Of a DNA stretch of 64,000 bases, positions 41,001-53,065 are shown one piece after another. Within the stretch, counting starts at the first letter, position 1. Each line of letters begins with the position of its first letter. A program made the translations under genes and the position numbers. The stretch comes from Ectocarpus siliculosus (taxonomy: Eukaryota > Sar > Phaeophyceae > Ectocarpales > Ectocarpaceae). The stretch covers positions 3,551,472 to 3,615,471 of the forward strand of contig FN649750.1 of assembly GCA_000310025.1 (NCBI GenBank), read 5' to 3'. Under the pieces are notes generated by a model that saw only the letters and a program-made list of their open reading frames with translations, did no database searches and was not told where the DNA came from.

Positions 41001-44000
41001 ACACATAACCTCCATAACATCCATAACACATAACATCCATAGCATCCATAACACATAACATCCATAACATCCATAACACATAATATCCATAGCATCCATA
41101 ACACATAACATCCATAGCATCCATAACACATAACATGCATAACACATAACATGCATAACATGCATAACATCCATAACATCCATAACACATAACATCCGTA
41201 ACATGCATAACACATAACATCCATAACATCCATAACACATAACATCCATAACATGCATAACACGCATAACATCCATAGCATCCATAACACATAACATGCG
41301 TAACACATAACATGCATAACATGCATAACATGCATAACATGCATAACATGCATGACACGCGGAACACCAACACAAAAGACAGGTTGATATCGAGCGATCG
41401 CAAAACAGTGCTGTTTCGTGTGGGGCGAACAATTAGCAGCGGAGGCTAGCTGTTCTAGGGTTTTTCGGAACACTTGAGGGACAGCCCGAACAGCCCAACA
41501 TAAAAGGACACTCAAAATGCGAAGACCCTCAGTCTCTTCGGCCATGCTCTTAACAGCAGTAGCATACCATCCCACATCGGTATCTACGTTACCGTGATGG
41601 TATCTACGTTACCGTGATGACACGGCCGCTATCTATATGCACGCCTTTACGACACTTCCTCGAACGCCAAAAATAGCGTAAAGATGCATCTCCGTCTTCC
41701 TTCCCTTCACATTCGACCTCCGACTCACGTTCCGAAACATGACGCCGACTCTTATTAACACCCCTCCCTCAAGAGATGTCACAGCAACACTACGGTAGTA
41801 CAGCACGTGGTACAGTCGTGGCTTCGATGTAAGAGGGTCGAGATCGGTTGTCCCGGACTCGACCCGCTACATCGTTCCCTCATATTCCGGTAGTCTGTAA
41901 GAGGGGGTTCCGAAACAAGAGGGTCGAGGGTCATTGTCGCACCACCGAGCCACAACTTGAAGTAGCCCCAATCAAGCACTCCATGAACTTGCCAAGAGAA
42001 CACAAACAATACACACACCTTCCCTTGAATCCCGGGCTACACGTTTCGTAAACCTCACGGAGGTCGTTGCAGCCGAACACCGGGTCAGGCTCGTCCCGCG
42101 TGAACGCCCAACCCCCCCGAGACGCTTTGTCCGGATCTGGAACACACACCGGGGGGGTCGTTTGACGGTGAGGCGACGGGGGCTCCGTGGGTGGGGGTGA
42201 TTGGGGGACATCCCTTACTTGCATCAGGCCTGATCCCATTTACCAAGCATGTGAACCGAGACCGACGAACGCTTGCTGTGTCCAGAGGATAGAGTCACCT
42301 AGAAACCATCTTATCACGTGCCCCAGACATGCCATTCCTTGCAGTTTCTACTGCAGCGGCATCGACGGCGGGGGCGGCGTTAGGGGGAAGTCCCGATAGT
42401 ATTCACCTCACAATCAAGGCAACCTTCAACAATGGGCTAAGTTCAGCGCACGATACATTGTGCATCTGCGAAGCCAACTCTCGGTACCACAACCTTCGGT
42501 ATCGGCGGAGGGGGGGGGGAAGAAGGGCGAGGGCCGATTCACCGTCTAGGCATTTCTCTGCTGCAGCCTTGTCTGGGTCCACCTACAGCGCGATGTATCA
42601 TGACAGCTCTCTCTCTCCCCCCCCTCTCTCCGTCTCTGTTTGAGTCACCTTTGGCAACGTAGGAAAGATCGATTGACCATTGGTCATCAGTCCTGCCGGA
42701 ACAATGCTCCGTCCTCTCGAGGACGCATGGTCAACGGTCTAACCGGTAGGGCATGCCAAAACCTGAATACGCCCCCGTCCTCTCCGTCTCCCGCATTTCC
42801 CGCCACAAACCTATCCCTTGATCCCCTATTTCCTTGACCACCCCCCTTAAATCTAACTCACTCACTGTCATCCATGTAGGAGAAGGTCACGGCAGGGGAC
42901 AGCCCTCTCAACACAACCGCGAGCACGGCGCGATGACACCAGGGGCAGGTGTTCCCGACGTAAACGTGGTACCTTCCAGGCTCCACCGGAAACGCCCCCC
43001 TTCCGATCCATCCTCGGAACCCGTAGTTCGGTCTGGCGTGTGGATGGACAGTCGACCGCACGCAGCAGCAGTAAGTGTGTGAGGAACACGCGATACAAAT
43101 TTCGAAGTCATGCCTGAGGGTGTGTGAGATTCCCACCCGCCGTCCACCTCACGATGGCATAGAGGCAGGCTGCAGCGAAGAATGTGGGTCTCACGGCAAG
43201 TCTGCCATTGCACGGGCTGTCCTTGCATGTGCTCGAGATAGTTAGCCCTCATCAACCATCTCTCACGAATATGCAAAAAACAAGTCACGACTGCGCTTTT
43301 TGGGCGTAACAGACTGGACGCAATGTCGAATGGCGGCGCGACGAGGGCAATACCGGTACGATCTGGAGCCTCGAGAGGTGGTGTGCTGCGATATTACCAT
43401 TCCTTTGCTGCTGTGGTGCTGCTCGCAGTGCTCTTCAGCCTCAAGAAGATGAGTAATTTGCATGCTGAACACCAGTGTAAATAAGGGCACAGCAGCGCGG
43501 GATTCCTCCCCATACGCACCTCTACCCACGCTATCCATCCCCCACTCATGCCCCCCCTCTCAGCCCTGCCGCAGCTAAATAGCTATGAAGCATCTACAGC
43601 GCTATCCTAGACCTATCAGTCGGAGGGGAACAAAAACAAACACATCGTCTACAGCCACACTGCTGTACACACCGGACGTACGCCCCGTCTGGAGACTGAG
43701 GGGCCAACTCGCGCATCATCTGGAGCCACACGAACTTCCACCCTGCTCGCGCGGTCTTGACAAGCCCGCCCTGGGGCACCAGCCCTCCGGCCAGCTCCAG
43801 GATGCCAAACCCTCATCATGATCATGCCACACGAGGGATTGATTCCAAAAGCAAGGAAGAGAGAGGGGCGGGAGTTTTACATTGATTGCCGTTGCTTTCG
43901 TAGTTTGGCCGGTACCACGCATCCCTTTCGGAACGTGTTCTATCTCTTCACTTTCTGGCACGCTGTGTGCATCCGCCCATAAGTACAATCTACGTTTATC

Positions 44001-44751
44001 TTTGTACCACATGACTGCTGTCTACCGGTTGTTTCTGGCTGGATCTTGGACAAATAATCTTGACGGCGACAGAGTAATGGATAGCCTATAGCAGGTGCCC
44101 CCCCGGGGAAAGGCCAACATGGCGATGACAGTTCTTACGTACAGATCTCCGCGTATTCTGCAAAGGGGGGAGTGGAACGGTATACTTTGAAGCAGTTGCC
44201 TCGGACAACAGCAGTACTTGTAGCTTCTAGCCCCAGTGTACAAAATGTCGGCGAAACCTCGGATGAGAACGAAATCTGGGCGTGGAACAGAGGAATAGAG
44301 CCGGTTTCTGTCGTGGAAACGCAGGTCGATGCCCTCATCGCCCCGACTATTATACAGCAGGACTATTGACTGCATTGCGGAACCCACTGCTGTACGTTTG
44401 ATCGCCGGAGACCATCATAACATGTCATTGCACAGCTGAGCTGTGCGTCTCTTTGGGGGTGTTAGGTAACAAGAAGAGTCTGTGAACGCACGCAGGCATG
44501 TTACTGCTTGAAATGCCTGTGGCCTGCTCCTCACCCTTGTTCAACTTAGCGCCATGATCACCCGCCGCCATCTGCGCTACCCCAGCAGAGCGCCTCCTGC
44601 GAAGCCGGCTTGCACCGCAAGCGGCATGCCGGGCCGAAGACCCGGCGGTGTGGGCGATGAGGGCGGGAGAAGGGGGGGGCACGAACGCTTGGCTGAGCTG
44701 AAGTACGCCGGCGCCGAGCAGGAACATGTGCACGTCCAAGGCAACCTTCAT
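38007..44751 (-). CDS. glutathionyl-hydroquinone reductase, plastid-targeted
   Basis: Exons on the minus strand: 44751-44535, 43811-43673, 43032-42866, 42136-42019, one exon truncated by the gap (40860 or beyond, to 40780), 39973-39917, 39333-39173, 38127-38007. All junctions outside the gap keep phase. The enzyme is an omega-type glutathione transferase (ECM4/YqjG family) that reduces glutathionyl-hydroquinones. Blocks in order: LVPQGGLVKTARAGWKFVW, GAYVRPNYGFRGWIG, the active site TCPWCHR (Cys at about 148), GGWAFTRDEPDPVFG, EIDEMNDFVY, INNGVYRAGFSTSQAAYEK, FLLGDKFTEADLRL and DYPALHAWLRDVYQLPGVAE. The N-terminus MKVALDVHMFLLGAGVLQLS runs into QAFVPP, a signal peptide plus ASAF-like plastid motif. 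The acceptor of exon 4 could instead be a few codons downstream. The gap hides the segment that follows FKG. Confidence 0.93.
39080..39115 (+). repeat. (CT)n-rich microsatellite with 24-bp duplication
   Basis: A CTCT tract is followed by two copies of TATCACCCTCCCTATCGGTC up to about 39168, in the intron next to the exon ending at 39173. Confidence 0.8.
40861..40960. other. assembly gap (100 N)
   Basis: Exactly 100 N, a conventional placeholder for a gap of unknown length. It falls inside an exon or exon edge of the hydroquinone reductase gene and abuts a tandem repeat that probably caused the break. Confidence 0.98.
40961..41355 (+). repeat. CATAACAT-type degenerate minisatellite
   Basis: Nearly 400 bp of degenerate 9- to 12-bp units built from CATAACATC, CATAGCATC, CATAACACATAA and CATAACATG. 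The Cys/Tyr/Met-rich open frames on the minus strand are products of this repeat, not genes. It lies in an intron of the hydroquinone reductase gene. Confidence 0.93.
42670..42775 (-). repeat. SINE-like head fragment (reverse)
   Basis: Read on the minus strand, GCATGCCCTACCGGTTAGAC then CGTTGACCATGCGTCC and GACGGAGCATTGTTCC match the head of the 46469/46813/58506 repeat. It sits in an intron of the hydroquinone reductase gene. Confidence 0.6.
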
Positions 44752-46173
44752 CCTTGCGGTAAAAGAAGCCCCGGGGCTTCTACTTCTACCCCTGACGACC
44801 CTGGACAATCGCAGGGCTTGCAGGCTGCTACTGCTGTTGTAGAGCCTGGGTACGTGTTGGGCACGTTGTCGTCAGAGAACGCCGTCACGTTGTAGCTGTT
44901 GTGGAGTCGAAGTGGGTACCGAAAAAAACTGCTGTGACAGATGAGGTCCCGCGAAATCAGAGAGGGGGCCCCGCGGACGGGCGAAGGCAAGTCAATCCAG
45001 AGAGGCAGGATCCAAATCAAATCCGACAATTCTTCATGGCCCATGAGAAATCAGATGTTTGCGCAGGTTAGAAAGCCGTCGCTGAAACAGGGAGCGCGTG
45101 TCGGGCGTCGACAACATTCTCTTTTCCTTTCTCCGGATGCACGCTCCCCGCCGGTGGTTGTACATCTGCACCCTCTCACGTAATCTAGGTTTGACTCTCT
45201 CTGCCGATGCACACTATGTTTTGCGGATGGGTTCAAATCTCTTTGGCAGGAAAGCTCATTACAGCGAGCGGTGGAAACAGCGAATCGTCGTGAGTATGCA
45301 TGCAAACAAAAAGAGCGAAGGCACTGCTGCTGCCGTTCTCGCAGAAGTAATGGAAGGCAGGCACCACAGGCGAAAGCTAAAAAAAAGAAAAAATGAAATA
45401 ACCCCCTCCAGTCAGTGTCTACCCTCCTCGTGCCAGCGGTGTCACCACGGCTGTACTTCAAACATACAGCACCGAGAGGTGTAGATTGGCGCCTTTAAGT
45501 ATTATCAATGCCTAACCTCCGATTTTACCACGAGACCTGAAGATAGTTCATTTTTCACGCCAAAACAAATCGATGCGGCGTTTAGCCAGCCGGTGAGCGC
45601 GGTCGATGCTAGCAAACGAAACACCTCACACAGCATTCAGGATCAGCCGCTCAGCCGGGGCGAGATTGTCATTTGTCATTCTCGCAACATTTCTTGTTTC
45701 CACACTCACACGAATTAATAGACTACGCAGGTACCGAGCAGAGATCGGAACAGCAATGTTCACTGCGAAGACAAGAACAACGACGACAGTGACAACAACG
45801 ACGCAGGCCTTGCTTCGTTGGAGCGTTTCACTCGTTCGGAAATTGTCTTCCAAACGGACCCTGGCGTACGCAAATTTGTGAGATATGGCGTTCCACGCCT
45901 CGCGACCAATTCCCGGGCCGCAGCGGACAAACCTTCTACATCGCGACGTGAAATCTGAGGCCATGCATACTGCTGCTGCACCGCTTTCTCCTCACGGCAG
46001 ATGTCGTCAACTGACGGGCAAGCATCCGTCTTTCTTGCCACGAAACCATCAACTTTCCGGCAACCACGCCTTGTTCACCGACAAACGCGCAAGCGAACCA
46101 CCAAAAATATATATATTTACAACCAGCGCCATGTACAGTAGCAAGCCAAACAACCGAACGTCAGGTGGACCCA
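44752..46173. other. intergenic stretch, no firm gene
   Basis: It lies between two minus-strand genes and should hold the promoter of the hydroquinone reductase and the 3' flank of the oxygenase gene. A minus-strand open frame at 46041-45760 (93 codons) looks protein-like in composition (QISRRDVEGLSAAARELVAR) but matches no family I know and lies downstream of the oxygenase stop, so it is not called. Confidence 0.5.
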
Positions 46174-49100
46174 TCACACGTCGCCTTCCACTGGGGTCGG
46201 CGGCTGAAGCGGCAACGGTTTCCCCGCGGCAGCGCTTCTAATGAGGCTGTCCAAGTACTCGAGCACTCTCTGCTCCTTTGGTGTGATGTCGGGGTGCCAC
46301 ACCATCACCAGGAGGATTATTCTTTCCTTCTCGGTGTTATTTCGAGTCCAGTGGAGGTAGCTCGTGTCCATGCAGAGAAGCCTTAGGAGGCGATCGTATC
46401 ACGGTGCACGCGCGAGGAAAGCGACGGGAAGGGAGGAAGAGCGAGGGATAAGTTAGGGAGGGGGGGGGGTGTACTCATAGTCGTGCATGCCGTAGTCGTT
46501 AGACCATTGACCTCGCATCCCTACAAAGCCGGGACGGAGCACGCCGGGTTCTCACCGGACCAGGCTCTCACATCACCAAGCGCGAAGCGCCGTGAGGTAT
46601 TTGGCGAGTCGCATGAAGGGTGAGCTGCATCCTGCTAAGGATGTTCGGCATCTTGTGCTTACTTCCTTGCGTACGGATGACAGCTACGTATGACTTAATT
46701 TATTTTCTGGTGCTTTCACTTCCAGAGACAGTTGTAAGCACTGTGTAACTGCCTCGAGGATGCTTGACCATTTTAACACAACGTGGTGCGATCATCCCCC
46801 GTTCGGGGGGGGGTGTACTCATAGTCGTGCATGCCGTAGTCGTTAGACCATTGACCTCGCATCCCTACAAAGCCGGGACGGAGCACGCCGGGTTCTCACC
46901 GGACCAGGCTCTCACATCACCAAGCGCGAAGCGCCGTGAGGTATTCGGCGAGTCGCATGAAGGGTGAGCTGCATCCTGCTAAGGGTGTTCGGCATCTTGT
47001 GCTTACTTCCTTGCGTACGGATGACAGCTGCGTATGACTTAATTTATTTTCTGGTGCTTTCACTTCCAGAGACAGTTGTAAGCACTGTGTAACTGCCTCG
47101 AGGATGCTTGACCATTTTAACACAACGTGGTGCGATCATCCCCCTTGCGCGGGGTGAGGGTTCTCCACTCCGCATCACATGATCTACTCGACCACCATTA
47201 TGGTTACCGCCAAAAAAAAAAACAGAGCGTAAAAAAAAACCCGGTAACCTGGTTGCCGAGTTCACGAAGTGAATTGACTTGTTTTACAACGTCGTTGCCA
47301 AGCGACGAAAACCCAACCCCGATGGCAAACACCGGGGGGGTGGGGAGGGGGGGGGGGGGGGGTCGTTGTATATTGTGTTGGTGGGAGAACGCAACACATG
47401 TCGCACATGTCCCCGAACGCTCGGACCCACGCCGAGAAACGAAGACGCATACTTATTGATAGAGGGTGACCTTGCACAAAAACTGGCGAGCCATACCGCA
47501 GGTGACTCTACGAAATGCCCCCAACATGTACGTAGGACAAACTTGGGCGGTGCCCGCACTTCTTTCTCACTTGTTGTTGCGCCACGCCCGGCTCTCCATG
47601 TTGACCCCCACCCACATGAGGCATTCCTCGTCGCCTGGAACGTCTAAGCCCAGATGACAGGTGATGATCACGTTCGATCCGTCGCTGAATTTGGCGCAAG
47701 AAAACAGCGTAGGGAGAAATAATATAACGACGGGAGAAAATAAAAAATAGCAGCAGCAGCAGCAGCAGCAGCAGCAACGGCAGAGTGGGGTGGGGGTCAC
47801 ACCGAAAACCTTCGCATCCAAACACTGCTCCGTCGTTTCCCGTGCAAACATGGTTATGTTATCAGTCCGGTCCGTAGCGCAGCTTCAAATAGTCTTGAGA
47901 AAAAAGAAAAAAAAAGACGCGTGTAGTCTCACCGCACTCCGATACCTCCGCCTTCTACATTTCCCCTTGTCCTCGCTCCACGCCACTAACCAACCGTAAG
48001 TGTATATTTCTCCATCTTGGTTTCGCACCTGTGCGTCTTAATGCCTGACATCGGTTGCTGTCGCCCAATCAGCACCGCTCGCGCATCTCTGAGGATACCA
48101 AGATCTTCCAATACCTGCAGGGAGATATAAGGACGGGGTCGACTGTTGCAGGGGAGGCAGAAAAAGTGCAAGTGTTGATTCAAACAACGAAGGGCGTCGG
48201 CCCCAACTTCGTAAGAAGCTCCACCGTCAAGCCTTCGCGTGCCAGTGCCATCAGTGCCATCATGCCGATTGACCCTACGTCGGCGCCCTCTTGTGGTGCC
48301 ATGCATGCATACAGGGCGCCGCCAAGGGTAAGGACACCAGCACAAGCAGTAGCGGCGGCAACAGCACAAGGACAAGATGCATCCATTTCGCTCGGAAAAA
48401 TTTCGTTGGGAAACGCCAATTACTCCAGGCTCTACCCATCCCACCCAGCGGCACCTTCAGCGCAGTAGTCAAGTCCTCACGTGCCCCGCTGCAAAAAAAG
48501 ACAAGGTCGTCGAAACACTACTGTGGTAAAAGAACCGACGTTCTTTGTGGCGAGAAACCACGCACGATTTCACAGCAAACAACTTCATCCGGGCCGCGGA
48601 ACAAGCCTACAATCCTGGCTCTCTTAAAGAGACACGCATAGTAAGTACACATGGTGTACTCGGGTGCACACACCCATGCCGCCCCCTCACGGGGTCCCAG
48701 TTAATGGCATTTCGAAGTGCCTTGTGTTTTCAATCGCAAGGAGACTGACGTCTTTTCATAGGTCAGCCGGGTAGCGCGGTCGATGTCAACAATAAAGACA
48801 AACACACACACACACACACCTTGAGAGTTTTGGGGAAGTGAGCGCGCTGGGCCTCGTACATCTCTGCCGGTTCCCTGGCGTTGACCAGAGGGATGTGCGT
48901 CCATCCCTGGCTGGTGTAGCCTCCCTCTTTGCTGTTCTTAAACTGAGAATCCGAGGCTTCTTGAGCTCGGAGCGCCCGGTACTCCTCCTGCAACAAGAAA
49001 AAAAACAGAAGAGTTTATTAGCCGAATAGACGGAATAAAATGCGGTTCACTTGATGTAACAGTTCGGATTGTATTTTGATTAATTATTCGGTAACCTGGG

Positions 49101-52100
49101 GTCACGAGGGGAAGACATTCGAACCCCCCTCCTCGTTATTCCGTTGAGAGCACGCAGTGGTGTAGTAGCAAGTTGAGCAACAAGCGGAAGCTACAGAGCG
49201 CGTGAAGAAAAGGAAGGACAGCAGTGGCCACCCAATGTAGGAGGCGGAGCAAAAAGTAAAGCCAACACTGATGTGACTTTCAGGAACGCAACAATACATT
49301 GTCCACACCAAGATGAAAACACCGGCACGATACCGCGAGGCTGAAAGCGTTCGGTGCTAGAGTTACATCCCCGTCCGTTGTGTTATGAAGGTATGTTTGC
49401 ACGAGGCTCGGGCCCCTTCCTCAGGCGGGGGTAGGGGTGACCTTGCACAACAACTGGCGAGCCATACCGCAAGCAGGTGACACAAGATACCACCCCCCCC
49501 TGGACCGATTTTCAAAGCTCGATTACTCCACGACGAAGAGGATGCACAAATTGAACGATACGTTTTCGGAGAGCTCTCGACGAGACGGCTTCAACGGCGC
49601 CAGTTTTGGCGCTGGCGCTTTTTCTGCTGTGGAGGAATCGAGCTTTGAAACGGTCCAGGGTGTGTGATATATGAAATCAATTACCTACCGTATTCCGTAG
49701 CATCGAGGGGATACGTCCCCTCGTTAATAACAGAACAGTGAACCTTCTTGCGTGATACGTGAGGGTTGATTGCTTCGCCCCCACGATGACTAGCTGATCT
49801 CGCCACGTCAGCTCTTGCACGCTACGGCATACTAGCCGGTGTGGGTTATTCTGCGGGGACCACAAGAAGAGTGCTTCGAATGCCAGAGACCAAACCTTGG
49901 TGGCATGCTACTGGTAACATTGCTGAAGCGGCGGGGGTATCGCGTGCGTGTAGCGTGCTGTACCTGGATGATTGGGCTTGCTTCCTCAAGCTGCTGAGCC
50001 CACGGAAAGACCTCAGGCTCCCACCTGCGACGAGCCGTCCATCAAGCGTACAGCCATGACAACCAAGTCGAGAGAAAATCAATCGTCTACCAGGTACTAG
50101 CCGCAGCAGCAGGAACAACAACAACAACGACAACGACGGCCACGGCAACGGCCCTGGCAATGTTCATGGAAAGGCGATGAGAGTCGATTTCTGTGTTGGA
50201 CTTGAGGGTGAAAAACTGCTTTGACTGCAAGGGCGCCCAATTGGCTGTCTTGTGCCTTTGATACCAATACTCAAAATACTCAAGACTGTGCATAGGAAAC
50301 GATGTAATACTTGTTGTTGGTGCGACACATCGGCATGGGAAAATGCCGGCGCGCCAGTGAGGGAGGTACGCGTCCGCTCGTTGTACACCGGCGCCACTAT
50401 TTATGGGCAACACAGGATGTCGGAAAAGAAGGCAGGGCCATTTCACGATTAACCGAGTCAGCCGCGGTCAGACGCTGCTCACAGCACGGCAGTGCATATG
50501 GAGTACAACGTGATATTGGCCCTTGCATTCCATTCTTGGAAAGACTAAGCGTGATCGTTGTTCTTGAAGCGCACTTCCTTTTCGTGCTCCGTATGGAAAG
50601 CTGCTCCCACGTTGCTGCGCGAAGGGTTGCACAGATGCAAATCTAGAGACCCCCCCCACGGGGCACGTAGATGAAACCAACCGCTTTCCAAAAGTAGAAA
50701 CAGAAAAAACGATGCGGACACCCGCGCTGGCCAGTCCACTCCTCTATCGAATTGTTAATGCTGACATTGTCCATTCTCGTAAAGTAGCGCACCACGTTCG
50801 GGGATTATGGTAAACTCTGTCGCAGACGGTGTTCGCTTAGACCTGCGGAATCGGCACTTCCATGTATCTCAGCAATAAAGCATCTTCCTTCTCTAGTGGA
50901 AAATACTTGATACAGTGTAGGCGCAAGCTGCCAATTCGCAAAATGCGTTGCACTGTTCACCGAGGGCATCGGTGCTAAAACAAAAACCTTAAAAATGGCC
51001 CGAAGCCTCTCTACGTTGAAAGTTAGTGCCTGACATGGGTAAAAAATGAAGGGCAGCAGCGGAGGAAAACGAACGGTTCTCAACGCATGCCGCACAAAAC
51101 CAGTCTTAGCAGTAGAAGAGTTCACCATGGACGCGATTTCAGGTTGGGGATGTACTCCTTCGTCGCGAACTGGAAATCGTCCATGCCCAACTGTTCCGTT
51201 GCGTCCTCCTGAACAATTTGCAACAACAAAGGGCGACATGACGCACGTTTCGGCACACACGCACAAAACAAAAACGTTTTTATATCTACCCGCAGGCCAA
51301 GAACATTCGCCACGTGAACACAAAATAACAGGCGACGTCGGCAACACGCAAGTACCGTAGGAATCTCCTCACGGTTCGAAACGTGTGGCAGGCTTGACAA
51401 AACCAGCTATGACCTAGAGTAGACAGAAGAGGTGCGGGATTTTTACTGCCAAGAGGAGGATGCTGCCAGTTCTGCGGGGGGTGCCTTCGCCAATCGTTTT
51501 TATCCGTCTGCACCGGGTCGTTCCAGGGAAACTTTCCTCATTGACAGGGTGTGGAAGAAGTGTGGGGGGATACTATAGCACAAGCGTAAAACTTGCACTC
51601 CTTCCTCACAACCATCCCCTTCTCCGTAAAACCGCTCGTCAAGCTGCCGTAGACATCGAGGAACTCATTGTGAGGCATAGAAACCAGGTCCGTAAACGGC
51701 ACTGCTGTTTGCCATCTAGATAGCAAGAGAACGAGGATGTGCCAAACCTGCTCTCTGGAGGACGCCTTCCACAAACGTTTCCTCATATGCGGCACGAGCC
51801 CTCGGATGCGGTCGTAGTCCTCCCTCTCGCCGGCGTCGCTCTCCCGCTCGATGTAGGTCTCCAGCAACTCGAAGGCCTTGTCGCGGTCCGCGCTGTTTTC
51901 CATGCATGTTCGATCGCAAGGAGTGCGAAACAGACGGAGTGAAGGTTCTCACGTTCTCTGCTGGGTAAACGTACACAGAGCCAGTACGCGCTAGCTTTGG
52001 CAAGTGCTACCAGCTTTGCCATTGCTGTGATGCAACTACCATTTGAAAAACCTTTGCCACGATTATTTATTTTTCCTTGATGTGCGAAAGTGGTTACCTG

Positions 52101-52840
52101 CAGGCAACTCCCATGGCGAGGAACCACGGTCTCCCCTACACGAGTTTTGCTCTCCTCGTTCATGATCGGCAAGAAGACCGACAGAGACATACGACAAAAG
52201 ACGAGCAGGTCTAGGCAATACACATACCGGGCGCCCAATCCCCATGTGTGTACTTCTGTCGAAGTCGAAGTCATGGAGCATTGCTCTCAGGTGTTCTTCC
52301 ACCACCCGGCCACTGCTACGTACGTAGGTAGGGGCTCACGATGTGGATACGGCAGTTGGTTGGCGGGCGCTCGTGAGAGCGGCATCGAAACCACACGCTC
52401 GCGCTGCGGCAGGCATGATACATCGAACACCGCCCTGAATGTAAATAACCAGCATCACAGACCTCGAGAGGACTGCTGTTTCTGCCTGCTGACGTTTGAC
52501 GGAACTGCTCAGAGAAGGACGATGGTACCCACTACACTATGTACAAGTACTTATGTATACTGTAGAAATAATGTTAATGTTGCACGCACTACCCCCCCGC
52601 TCACCGTTCCAAAAACACTACGTGCCGCGCATTTCTCCCGGGGCGATGTCTCCAGTCGAGGTGGTGCAGAACCGTCGCTTGCTGCTGCGGTTGCACGAGT
52701 GCACCAGAGCAGATTGAAGTAGACGAGCAACCGCCGCTGCTAACAGCAGCCGGAGCTTGCGCGATGAAAGCGCTAGACCGGTCCGAGGAGCAAAGGAGTA
52801 CGGCCAGTGGCACCGCTTCTTGCAGACAGGCAGGCCGCAT
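46174..52840 (-). CDS. aspartyl/asparaginyl beta-hydroxylase-like 2-oxoglutarate oxygenase
   Basis: Ten exons on the minus strand: 52840-52605, 52315-52228, 52135-52098, 51892-51748, 51208-51126, 50285-50150, 48987-48820, 48114-47987, 47684-47571, 46381-46174; 1344 nt, 447 residues. The C-terminal half fits the Asp/Asn beta-hydroxylase domain: GWTHIPLVN, HFPKTLK, LRDARAVLIGRQQPMSGIKTH (first iron-ligand His), then CHLGLDVPGDEECLMWVGV, SYLHWTRNNTEKERIILLV (second His, and the Arg expected to bind 2-oxoglutarate) and VWHPDITPKE. The substrate is unknown. The N-terminus MRPACLQEAVPLAVLLCSSD followed by RSSAFIAQAP is signal peptide plus plastid motif, unusual for a family best known from the ER. 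The middle exons are inferred from phase alone. Exon 4 may run on to 51610, which would add 46 residues. The 38-nt exon 3 and the donors at 50150 and 47987 are the weakest calls. Head to head with the kinase. Confidence 0.83.
46461..46803 (+). repeat. SINE-like repeat, copy 1 (3'-truncated)
   Basis: Begins with a G-run and GTGTACTCATAGTCGTGC (46469), a tRNA-like head (TAGTCGTTAGACCATTGACC then GGAGCACGCCGGGTTC), and runs to GATCATCCCCCG, where copy 2 begins. It is nearly identical to the first 340 bp of copies 2 and 3. Located in the oxygenase intron 47570-46382. Confidence 0.85.
46804..47345 (+). repeat. SINE-like repeat, copy 2 (longest form)
   Basis: Starts 344 bp after copy 1, giving a tandem arrangement in the same intron. 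It has the same head, an A-rich tract (about 47211-47240) and a tail (TTGTTTTACAACGTCGTTGC, then AAGCGACGAAAACCCAACCC) ending in a G-run. The tRNA-like head and A-rich tract suggest a tRNA-derived SINE, though the length is larger than usual. Confidence 0.85.
47465..49482 (+). repeat. 45-bp dispersed duplicate in oxygenase introns
   Basis: GTGACCTTGCACAA then AACTGGCGAGCCATACCGCA occurs at about 47465-47505 and again at about 49437-49482, in two different introns of the oxygenase gene. The span given covers both copies; the DNA between them is not part of the repeat. Confidence 0.7.
47748..47775 (+). repeat. (CAG)n microsatellite
   Basis: Nine CAG units in the oxygenase intron 47986-47685, not in an exon. 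Confidence 0.9.
49485..49670 (+). mobile_element. MITE-like inverted-repeat element, copy 1
   Basis: About 185 bp with terminal inverted repeats of about 30 bp (CTGGACCGATTTTCAAAGCT at the left; AGCTTTGAAACGGTCCAG at the right). The interior (GATACGTTTTCGGAGAGCTC) matches copy 2 at 54063-54253 in reverse orientation. It lies in an oxygenase intron. No coding capacity. Confidence 0.8.
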
Positions 52841-53065
52841 GTTCGTCGTGGCGCTTGAACAGCGAAACACCTTCCCTGCTGTGTGCCGCGCTCTGCTGGC
52901 GGGGGCCCGGGCGGGACTGTCGAGATTCTCGGGGATATTTGAGACGAGGCGTTTTTCGTAATTAAGTTGGCGGCGCCAAGCACGAAAAAATTGGGAAGGT
53001 GTTGGCATGTGTTGGCATGCCGTCATCACATCTCGCACACGCACACGCGCTGTGTCACGCGTAGC
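52841..53065. promoter_or_regulatory. short divergent promoter, oxygenase / kinase
   Basis: Only 225 bp separate the start codons of two genes transcribed in opposite directions, so both promoters must overlap here or extend into the genes. A TAATTA-containing AT-rich patch (about 52958-52970) is the only visible feature. If either gene has a further 5' exon, the gap would change. Confidence 0.5.

Noticed and set aside
40660-41575. Minus-strand frames rich in Cys, Tyr and Met next to the N gap
   Set aside because: Translation of the CATAACAT tandem repeat; only the short EIDEMNDFVY part near 40780-40860 is a real exon.
45760-46041. Minus-strand frame of 93 codons downstream of the oxygenase stop
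   Set aside because: Not joinable to the oxygenase, which has a stop at 46174, and no known domain.
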